This document shows positions 1-8,873 of a stretch of DNA of 64,000 nt, piece by piece. The DNA lies in assembly GCA_030512295.1 (NCBI GenBank), contig JAULSR010000008.1, positions 558,001 through 622,000 on the forward strand. The letters run 5' to 3'. The stretch comes from Bombardia bombarda. Its lineage: Eukaryota > Ascomycota > Sordariomycetes > Sordariales > Lasiosphaeriaceae. Each line of letters starts with the position of its first letter. Within the stretch, counting starts at the first letter, position 1. A model generated the notes under the pieces. That model worked only from the letters and a program-made list of their open reading frames with translations. It made no database searches and was not told the DNA's origin. The position numbers were made by a program, and so were the translations under genes.

Positions 1-149
1 GACTCGATTTTCTTGTCCATCCGACAAGCAACAACGGCGGCGTGTGAGGGAAGCGCCGCTCTAACGAACGAACATTGACGACCAAATCCAACCACTTTCA
101 CCTACCACAACACACGAGCTAGAATACTCCTACGCGGAAATCTGGCAAC

Positions 150-1031
150 ATGAAGCTCGTCAGGTACGCAGTCTTTGCTCGCATTATTTCCGAACCTTTA
201 ATCCTTCCTGTCTTGCGTCCTGTCCTGGCGCGCCGCGCCGCGCCCTGCACAACTTGGGGCGTGCTGCTGCTACTGCCAACAAGCTGCACCTCCCCATGCA
301 CTCCCCGATTCGAGCATGCGCGCGTCCTGTCGACTCGAGATATATCGAGCGAGCTCGTACTGTCTGGATATGCGATCGATTTCGAGGGGGGCGCGCATGA
401 GGGACGGCGGCGGCGGTAGTGGCAGCGACAAACGAGAACGGCGACCACTCCAGCGACGATGTTATCGGATAGCTATAGCATCAGAAGGCTGACTTTGGTT
501 GTTTGATGATAGGTTTCTTATGAGATGCCAGAATGAGACGGTGACGGTCGAGCTCAAGAATGGTAATTACATCTGATTGGACCAAGGAGAGAAGGAGAAG
601 CTGACCAGTTCGTTTTCAGGAACAATCGTTCACGGCACCATCACAAGCGTAACGCCACAGATGAACACAGCGCTACGGAACGTAAAGGTGTGTGAATTTA
701 CGGCACACAGTCTCGTGGGGGCAAGTCATGCTGACCCTTGCCTTTTGCACAGATGACGCCCAAGCACGGCGACGTCCTCCCCCTGGCGAGCCTCAACATC
801 CGCGGCTCCACTATCCGCTACTTTATACTACCCGACTCGCTCCCCCTCGACACCCTTCTCATCGACGAGTCTAGTAAGCCCAAGAACAAGCCTAGAAAGG
901 AGACTGCCGACCGCGGCGCCAGCAGCGCCGCGAGAGGCGGCGGCGGCGGCGGCGGCGGCCCGCGCGGTGGCCGGGGCAGAGGCCGGGGTGCCCCTCGTGG
1001 AGGCAGTGGACGCGGACGCGGACGGGGTTAA
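150..1031 (+). CDS. SMD1: Small nuclear ribonucleoprotein Sm-D1
   Basis: Core Sm protein of the spliceosomal U1, U2, U4 and U5 snRNPs; one of seven subunits of the Sm ring around the snRNA Sm site. Four exons fit: 150-163, 513-562, 620-687 and 753-1031, giving 136 residues. The first exon codes only MKLVR and is followed by a 349-base intron; the other introns are 57 and 65 bases. Visible family signatures are the Sm1 strand (ETVTVELKNGTIVHGTITSV), the Sm2 segment (NIRGSTIRYFILPDSLPLDT) and a C-terminal tail rich in RG/GRG repeats, the type methylated on arginine in other Sm proteins. The tail contains a G8 run (GGC codons) longer than usual. Start and stop agree with the family length. Function is established for the family; splice sites are inferred from consensus and phase. 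Confidence 0.95.
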
Positions 1032-1871
1032 GCAGTTTAGCTTTCGGCTGCTCTCACCATCAACCCTCACGCCCTCTTTTTATCGCGGGGGTGAGGCACG
1101 TGGCAGTGCTGTTCAGAGAAGCCGTGGGTCGGCCATGGCCAAGGCGGCTATATCCTCTCTGTTTGGCATTTAATGACATTTTTTGTTTTATTTTAACGTA
1201 TATTGCTTTCCATCATCGGACGCGGCGGCTCGACAAACGCCTAACCCTGACAAAGAGAGATGGGCGGGGACACCGAATGTGGGAGGGCAGAGAGAGAGCA
1301 TTGCAAGATGATTGGCGAAGAGGGCTCGCCAACTGCGTTTTCTTTCAACGATGCCTTGGCCAATGGGCTGATTCCTAGATACCTACTATGGAGGGATTGG
1401 TGTTATGTGACGAGGTTGAAAAAGAATGGGGGGGAAGACACAAGGGAAGAAAGGATCTCAGCCGCGCGTTGGCTCACTTTACTTTTCACATCAATAGGTC
1501 TTGCTTCTCTTGCCGATGTAGAATGAAGCGACAGGCAACTTTCTATGGCGTTCTAGGATGGATATGAGAAAATAAACAAAATAACGGATCACCAACGGGG
1601 AAAAGGGAATAGGGCAGCTCGAATGTTGGGCACGAGATGGTCACTCATCTTTTCATGATACACTAAAGAGGCCAACATCTCCTCATATTGCTCATCTCAT
1701 CAATGGAGCAGGAAAAAGTCAATGATTGCTCACCCACCCGTTCATCGAATGTCTGCTAAATAATCAAGATGAGTTCATGGCTGTGACGTTCTCAACCGAC
1801 TGGTGGCCAGAATGGGCACAAAGGTGGTTTCTCTCCATTTCCCGTCCCGGATTTATTTCCTGCATCTCTAT
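1032..1871. other. Convergent spacer between SMD1 and MTQ2
   Basis: This 840-base stretch holds the 3' ends of two convergent genes. An AATAAA at 1571-1576 is a possible polyadenylation signal for the plus-strand gene, which would give a 3' UTR of about 550 bases. Two small plus-strand ORFs (1091-1378, 1260-1526) overlap in different frames and resemble no protein I know. I see no other gene. Confidence 0.5.
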
Positions 1872-2794
1872 CTAACTCCCAGTAGTATCTGCAGCGACGC
1901 CATCGTAGTCCCGCCATATCCTAACAATCTGCAACTTCTCCCAGCCAGCCTGCTTCCCACTGGTCCCGACCGTCTCCGCCTTCCACCTCCCACCACCACC
2001 ACCACCACCACCACCCATAGCCCTGATCTGCTCCTTGACCTCCTCGGGCTTGTTCTGCGCGCACAGCAAGACATAGGCACACCCCCTCTCAGACAGCGCA
2101 GTCGGCAGGGCGGCGATCAGTCGGTCCGTCGTCTCCATGCCGTCCCGCCCCCCGCGTACGACAGCTCCAAAAGGTGCGAGTCTCGGTCCCACGTTGACCC
2201 TGACGGACCGCTACCACTCCCACTCCCACTCCCACTGCCGCGCTGCTGCTGCTGCTGCTGCTCGGCCTCAGACTCAGGCTGCGGTTGCGCGGGCAGCTCG
2301 GCCGTAGGCACGTAGGGCGGGTTGAAGACCAGCACGTCTATCATACCAGCGCGCACGGGGGCGACCAGGTCGCCTTGGACGGCGTCGAGGAAGAAACCTG
2401 CCCCTGGAGAGGAGGAGGAGGAGGAGGAGGAGGCATCATCTTTGGCCTCGGCGATGGCACGCGCGGCCGTCTTGGCTGTGGCGGCGCAGGCGAAGCGGTT
2501 GACGTCGACGCCGCAGGCCAGCACGTGCGGGGTGCCGAGGATGGTTTGGGCGTGTGCGGTCAGGAAGGCGATGACGACGCCGGAGCCGGGGCCGACTTCG
2601 AGGATCAGTGGTGGTGGTGGTGGTGGTGGTTGTGAGGAAGTGGAAATAGTGGTGTTGATGTTGTTGCCGAATCGGGATGTGAGAAAGGCGGTCTCGGAGG
2701 GCGACGATAGCGTGTCGAGGAGCAGGAATGAGTCCTCTGCTGGCTCGTAGACGCGCTGGTAGGGCACGTGGGATGTGTCTGGGGTGGGCAGCAT
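1872..2794 (-). CDS. MTQ2: eRF1 methyltransferase catalytic subunit MTQ2 (HemK2-like), frameshifted
   Basis: SAM-dependent glutamine methyltransferase that, with partner TRM112, methylates the GGQ glutamine of release factor eRF1. The chosen start at 2794 gives MLPTPDTSHVPYQRVYEPAE, the usual N-terminus. Motif I (LEVGPGSGVV), an acidic loop after motif I (CGVDVNRFA) and the catalytic NPPY motif (VLVFNPPYVPT) are in one frame. The conserved C-terminal part (RDGMETTDRLIA to WEKLQIVRIWRD) continues in the next frame. The switch falls in the conserved AGG-RDGM motif, at a six-base run (C on the plus strand, 2148-2153); one extra base restores a 307-residue protein. This points to a base missing from the sequence or a real frameshift allele; an intron would delete conserved residues. 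Unusual insertions of P7, S8, Q7, Ser-Gly repeats and G9 interrupt the compact fold. Confidence 0.88.
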
Positions 2795-3644
2795 TGTGGG
2801 TGGTGGGAGGATACTATCTTTTTGAGGAAGAACAGAAAGAGACAAATGCATAAAGAAAAAGGGGCCAAAAAGGGGTATCCCGAATCGCTTCGCTTTTGGC
2901 TTAATGTGGGTTGTCTCTCGTTGGTCACTGACAAAAATGGAAGGTATGGCGTGCAACCGCACTTCCAACGGCCTGAAAATTTAGCTTAAGTCGGAACCCC
3001 GTTGAGGCGCACGTGATAGAACAATACCCAGCTTTTATAAGTATAGAACAGCTTGATATAAACGTGAAATTTGAGGCAACTATCTATAGCTGAGCAGTGT
3101 CTTAACAATACTGCTGATACCTGTATCAGGTGATCCGATCCAACCAAACAAAACAAACAAGAAAGAAACGCTCTCTCACCCTTCCTCCTGAGCCACTTTG
3201 CGTATCTACTACTATACACCTCCAAATGTGTAAAACCCCTTCCCTCGCAACGCCAAAGAACATACGTGCAAAATGCGCCAGCCAGCCAGCCAGCCCGTTC
3301 ACTTGCTTACCTGCCTGCCTGCCTGCACTTGAAAAGGGATGAGGATCCAGAATACAGTGTAGTGTCGTCGGGCAAATTATAACAAAAACATACGAGTAGG
3401 TAATAATGAACCGCCGAAAGCCGCCCCAAACCATCCGACCAAAGCCCCATGTAATCATACCGTAGAAACTTACATATTTGTGTGTGTTTTTGTGTTTGTG
3501 TTTCCACGTCTGTGACATGAAAAACTGGGCATGTAATAAAAATAAAAGAAAAAACATAAACATCTCAATTTCCCAACCCATCCATTTCCCTCCCCCTCCC
3601 TTCATCGCTACCTCCAGTTTAATAAACACTCTCCGATCCGTCCC
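2795..3644. other. Spacer: MTQ2 upstream region and CKB 3' region
   Basis: Both flanking genes are on the minus strand, so this holds the MTQ2 promoter (left) and the casein kinase II beta 3' UTR (right). It contains short tandem tetranucleotides (GCCA and CCTG types, about 3279-3328) and T/G-rich stretches near 3478-3500. No coding sequence is supported. Confidence 0.45.
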
Positions 3645-4627
3645 TCATTCCCTAGCATCCACCGCCTCCCCACTACCCCCAATCACAATTCCCCTCCCGG
3701 CCTCGAACCGCTCCATCTCGGCCGCGATATCATCGTCCTCCTCATCATCTAGGTCCAAATCGTCTCCCCTGTCGTCGATGAACAGGGGTTCGTCCTTCTT
3801 AAAGCCGTGGTCGACGTCCATCTTCCTGAGGCGGCGGCGCATCTCGTCGAAGTGGCCGTTTTGCCAGCGGACGAGGGCGGCGGCGGCGTGCATCTTGAAG
3901 CCGTAGACGCGGGGCACGTAGCGCTCGGCGCTCTTGGTGGGGATCAGGGCCGGGTAGACCTGGAAGATGATGTTGTGAAACGAGGCGCCAAAGTAGGCGC
4001 CATCGATGGCGGCGTGGCGCGACGACTTTGGGTTGTAGATGTCCTCGCAGCGGCCGCAGTAGAGCTTGACCGGCCTGGAGCCCGGCATGTCGGCCAGGCC
4101 CATGGGGAGCAGCGGGTGCGAGTTGCAGTGCACGCGGGGGCACTTGCCAAAGTCGGCTTTCTTATATTTGTCGAGCTGTTTGTTGGGTTTCAAAGTCATT
4201 AGCGAGGCTGGTAGTTTAAAAGAGAGGATAGAAACAAAAAAAAAACATACCATCTTGGCTAGACCCCGCGTGGTGACGATGTAACGCGCGTGGACGAGCC
4301 CGTACAGATGCCTGGCCGACTTCTCAATGCTCTCGCGCATGTCGTCATCGCAGTCGAGGTCGAACACGTCGGTGACGAGGTCGAGGGCATACTGATAGTA
4401 CTGAACTTCGGTGTTGAGGCCCGTCAGGTTGAAACGGTCCGTCAGGTAATCCTCGTCAATCTCGCAAAAGTACTCGTTGCCGCGCGAAGAGATGAACTGC
4501 GCGCAAGGGGGGCAAAGGAGAGTCAGTACATCTAGGATTCTCTTGACCCAACAAAAGAATCGCTACTCACCCAGTCCCGCCAATAACTGGCATAGTCACT
4601 ATCGGATTCGCTGACAAAGTCGTCCAT
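3645..4627 (-). CDS. CKB1: Casein kinase II regulatory (beta) subunit
   Basis: Regulatory beta subunit of protein kinase CK2; it dimerises and holds two catalytic subunits in the tetrameric holoenzyme. Three exons: 4627-4571 (MDDFVSESDSDYASYWRDW), 4496-4251 and 4175-3645, giving 277 residues. Family hallmarks are FISSRGNEYFCEIDEDYL, the zinc-binding cysteines (CPRVHC then CGRC) of the dimer interface, and GASFHNIIFQVYP. The C-terminus is acidic (DDLDLDDEEDDD), as in fungal CKB1 proteins, which is why I prefer CKB1 over CKB2. The second intron (75 bases, 4176-4250) is stop-free and in phase, so its retention would insert 25 residues between LAKM and LDKYKK. Both donors are near-consensus (GTGAGT, GTATGT). 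The downstream minus-strand gene ends 688 bases upstream of this start. Confidence 0.95.
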
Positions 4628-5315
4628 GGCGGCTGCTGCAGGCCGAGATTATGACCGGCGCATATAACTCGAGGGTTGATGGAGGAGGAGATGCTGTCCG
4701 TGTGATGCGATGCAGAGATGCGAAAGGCGGAAAACGCGAGGGGCGAGGGGGCGAGGGGGCGCGGGTTGCCTTGGGGTGCAAGCACCGGTGCAGGGGGCAG
4801 ACGCAGACGCAGATGCAGACGCAGATGCAGACGCGAGTGTCGGTTCGGGCGCGGATCGTGGTCGGGTCGGGCGCGACAAGACGGGACGTAGACGCGATAA
4901 TGGATCTTTTTTGTGCTGCCCGGATATGATTGTTGTGGCCTGGTGGGGGGGATATGGATGCCCGCTCCCAGCCTTGGTGACATGGAGGTCTGGCAAGGCG
5001 GGCTTGTGGTGTGTGGTGGGGGTTGGAGAAGGAAGGAACCCTGCAAATCTAGCGGCTCTGGCCCCCCTGGTCGGTGGTCCCCCCCACTACGATTGGAGCC
5101 CAGTCAAAAACAAACCAGGCTCCTGGGCCACACATTCTCTGTCGGCGACTTCAAGTAAACGTCTTTTTGTTGTCATTTTTAGGCATGGTTTAAATCGTTA
5201 TTACCCTTATTATCTGCATTGACTGATGGATACTTCTTGTCGATATCTTCCAAAACATCATGACCTTGCCCAAAGCCTTAATTAACATAACATCATTTCC
5301 ACATAACCCCAAAAC
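4628..5315. promoter_or_regulatory. Upstream region of CKB1
   Basis: These 688 bases separate the CKB1 start from the end of the GST-fusion gene, which has the same orientation. An imperfect tandem repeat of a 12-base GCAGACGCAGAT unit lies at about 4798-4836. GC content is high near CKB1 and falls towards 5200-5300, the probable 3' UTR of the other gene. No coding sequence supported. Confidence 0.4.
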
Positions 5316-7589
5316 TCAGTCCACGTGGCCCTGGCAGCCCTGAACCAAAATATCCATCGTGGCCACATACAAAGAATCCGCGCTAGTCGTCTGTCGCACA
5401 TGCGGGTTCCCCTCCAGGGCACTAATCCATTGCTGCCACCGCAGCCGCTCCGGCACAGGGGGTGTCCAGCCCCGAAACCGTTGCAGGAGCCGCGGTAACC
5501 GCAGCGCAAAGGGGGCGAAATGAATGTCCACAAGACACATTTGGTCCCCGAGGAAGTAAGGGCCCTGTTCACACACTACTGGTTAGCTGATGCTTTTTGG
5601 AATATTAGGAAGGCTAAAATGCTTGGACAGGTGCTCCATACCTCTTCTTCTGCAGCTTGAACAAGAGAAGTGAGGTCACGCTGCAGCCTCTCCAGCCCCT
5701 GAGCCCGCGATGGCTGCTGCTCCTCGGTCATCGCTAAAAGCGCAAAAAACGACGGCACGAGCTTGGCGTTGATCTATGTAGACGGCTCATCAGCAGGCGT
5801 AGGAGGTAGCAAAGGAGATGAAATGTATGAGAAGGACATACAAAATCAATCCACAAACGGCAAAAGGCCTTGAGCCTCGCATCAGTAGGATGCAGCAGGA
5901 TAGTGCTATCGATTTCCTCGAGCTAGGAGACCAACAACTGTTAACACACATACACATCGACACCATTTTCCAAATCAAAGATAAAACACCTACATATTCA
6001 AGAATGACAGCACTTTCTCCGCACGCCCAGTCGCCCTGGCGAATAGCAGGCACAAGCCCTCTGGGGTTTGCCTCCAGAAGACGAGCTGACTTGGGCTTGC
6101 AGAACGGGTCCGTCTCGCAGTACTGGTACGGGAGCCCCTTGGCCTCGAGAGCGATCCAGACACGCTGTGAAAAGGGGCTGGAAGATGAGGGCTTCTTGTC
6201 AGTAAAAACAAAAATCAGGGTAGGGGATAGATAGTTTTACCAAAAACACGCCCCATAGAACTCGATCTCGCTGTCCTTGGCATGCTTCCGAGCCGTCACG
6301 GCCGCATCGCCAGTGGGTTTCCACACCGGCGCCGCCGGCCTACCACTGCTGCTCCTCACCGGCCTGCCCCTCTTCTTGACGTCCTTGTCACGCGCGGCCA
6401 ACCAACGCTGGACGCTATTCTTCTTTATCACGTCGCTCTTCTCCAGCGTGTGTTTATGGGCGGCGGGCTGCCGCTGCTGGCCATCAGCAACAGCACCGTT
6501 GCCGTTGGCATTGCTGATGCCGTTGACGCGCTGGATGGTCCAAAAGGGCCGTCCCCGCTTGCACGCCAGCAGCATCTCGCCCAGCGCGCTTTGGTCTTCC
6601 TTGCCCCCTCCGGCGGCCGCGTCCATCGAGGAGGAGATTCCTTGAAGTTCCTGCAGGCCGGCCTCGCCCACCTCGGTGATCTTGATCTTGACATCGCACA
6701 AACCGCGCTCGCGCGCAAGCCGCTTGCGCTTCTTCTTGTTGGGGTCGTTCGACTTGGGCGTCCCCGGCGGCCGGCCCTTCATGCGGCAGTCCCAGTAGTG
6801 CGTCACGACCGACCGGCGCTTGTACTGCTGCGTCGAGCGGTGCGAGTAGACGTTGTCGACCCAGGGGAAGTATGTCTCAAACCTTTTTTGCGTGGAACGT
6901 AACATGATCTTTCGTGGTGAGTACTTGTACCCGTGGGGGGAAAAAAAAAGAGCAGCATATAGAGAGGAAAAGGAAGCGGGTCAACTCACTCCTCCTGGTC
7001 CAAAATCACCATTTTGTCCAGATCAAACAGCTTCTGTCGCCACTCGGCCAGGTTGGGGGGTTCTCTACCAGCCTGGTAACCAGTGGCCGGCCAGAATTTA
7101 AAGCAGGCTCCATTTCCTTCTGCTCTCCCTGGCCGCCGCTCCCATCGTTGCTGGCAAGGCCAGTGGCTGCACCGGCAGCAGTAGCAGCAGCGTCGTTGGA
7201 AAGATGCGATCCCGTGACATCGCTGTCCGCCGGGCGTTTCGACGCCAGCAATGGGTCCAGCTCCTTCTCCCCCCACGCGCGTGGAGAATTCATTGTTTCC
7301 CCCGGCATGGCTGTCTGACCACTGGATCTGAAGCTGTGGTGTGCGACACCGGCGGAGGCAGCCGAAGAAGCGACAGCAACAGCCGAAGAAGCGATAGCAA
7401 CAGCAGCGGCAGTTGCAGTAGCATCGGGCTGAGATAGCTGGTCCTCGTATGATGTGTTTGGATACCCATGCAGGTGGTGGTGGTGGTGGTTGGCGTGAAA
7501 GCCTATCACACCACTCACTCCTGGCATGGTTGGGGATGACGACAAGTCATCATCTGAGTGATGGATCTGGTGGTGGAAACTGGACTGAA

Positions 7590-7625
<36 letters not shown>

Positions 7626-7818
7626 CATGAAAATGCACTGTTTGATCATCGCGCCCATAATAATGGTGTATAGGATGTTGCTGCTGTTGTTGATGCTGCT
7701 CATGCTGTTGATGGTGATGGCGAGCTTGAATCTGAGCTTGAGCTTGAGCTTGAGCTTGAACCGGGGAGGAGGACGAGTGGGACGACGATGGGGCGTGAGG
7801 TGGGAAGGACGAGTCCAT
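5316..7818 (-). CDS. Q/H-rich, AT-hook-like protein with C-terminal glutathione S-transferase domain (frameshifted)
   Basis: Six exons fit: 7818-6990, 6882-6241, 6177-5994, 5922-5842, 5773-5642 and 5564-5316; about 705 residues once one base is allowed for. The N-terminal ~270 residues are Q/H/S-rich (Q11, QA and H runs). Then come PPNLAEWRQKLFDLD and FETYFPWVDNVYSHRSTQ, a basic block with GRPPGTPK plus KKKRKR, and two further KRGRP cores that resemble AT-hooks. From about residue 485 the protein is a GST: CPFSQRVWIALEAKG, a P-AIRQGDWACGESAVILEY thioredoxin-like segment, then an all-helical C-terminal domain. The track shifts by one base at a six-base run (plus-strand G 7055-7060), between RLVENPP and PPNLAEW; an added base restores phase through all exons. 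The initiator is the ATG at 7818; the frame also opens at a GTG upstream. I recall this architecture in other filamentous fungi, but its function and substrate are unknown to me. Confidence 0.8.
7591..7623. repeat. CTG/CAG microsatellite, 11 units, in coding sequence
   Basis: Eleven perfect CTG units on the plus strand encode polyglutamine in the N-terminal part of the GST-fusion protein. Shorter CTG/TTG clusters follow at about 7678-7715, and GCTTGA hexamers (Gln-Ala repeats) at about 7725-7760. Confidence 0.95.
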
Positions 7819-8873
7819 AATTATCACAATGGACCCCTATTTATTATTCAAGCGGTAATCACAGTCGCAGTCGCACTCGAATTCACTTGCTGCTTTAATC
7901 TGCCATGGGGCTGCCGGGATGGCTTTGCGCCTGTTAGTCTAACTTGACGTGCCCGAATGAGGGGTTGAAGGGGGAAAGCATGAGGAGGTTGCTAAAAGTC
8001 CAAACCTACCTCGGTAAATAGGATAGCGGCGAGAGGCCTAATGCGACTGTATTGCTTCAAAAACAAAAGTTCATAGAAACAGAAAGCAGTAAGGAATAAT
8101 AGAAGCTCTTATATACCTAAAATACCCTTGACAGCGGTGCACCATTGGTACCACTGTAGGGGGAAGCAAAGCTTCTATATAGGCCATACAATAATAATAG
8201 GCGCTCTCCCGCCTCCGGCGGCCCCTGTTGGGGGGCTTTCTCGCTGACGCTCGATTGGTACTTTGCGAATGGGCGTTTTCGTTTGTGTATTTTTTTAACT
8301 AATCCCCTCCAGCTCCGGGGGCTCCTGCAGAGGGCTTTTTCGCCTGCGGCAAGTAAGGAATGGCAGTCACGATGGACGCAAAATCCACAGCGTTGTCCAA
8401 TGGCCGAAGGTTTTGGACGCCACTGGACGAACTAACTAGGTCTAATAGCCGAAGGTTTCTTCAGACATGCACTATGAATAAGCAAGCTTCTTGCCTTGTC
8501 ACTACGTTTTGAAAAAACAAACTTCGCGCCAAGAGCAATGAAAGCTTCGCATCAATAAAGTATCTATGTTCTGATTGTGTTATGATCCACGCTGTCCTTA
8601 TTCGCTGTCCAATTCACCAAGGCTTATTTACTAAAACCCTTTTCCATCATCCCCGCCTGCATTTTTGTTAGTAGTACACCATGTATGTATGCGTACATAT
8701 AGAAAGAGAGAGAATCTGCACTGGCCTAGCCCTAGCAGTCTAGCCCTACAGCTGTCCATATCCAACAGACTCTACCTTCTGTAGAATAATCCAACGCCAC
8801 ACCAATCCATCGAAGCTAGGTACCTTTACCTAGGTGCGCCATCGGGCTACCTCAAAGTCATCTCTACTTTTCT
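7819..8873. other. Spacer with repeat-like GC-rich/AT-rich blocks
   Basis: The stretch holds the GST-fusion promoter (left) and the RIC1 3' UTR (right). At about 8207-8350 two GC-rich blocks with similar wording (CTCC-GGG-GGCT and CGCTGACGCTCG types) lie in AT-rich sequence. A near-identical motif GCCGAAGGTTT recurs at about 8403 and 8448. This looks like a small remnant of a dispersed repeat, but no terminal repeats or transposase coding are visible. An ACCTAGGT palindrome lies near 8828-8835. Confidence 0.35.

Noticed and set aside
2117..2192. Intron explaining the MTQ2 frame change
   Set aside because: Both frames are conserved directly up to the run, and no GT/AG pair of suitable length would keep AGG-RDGM.
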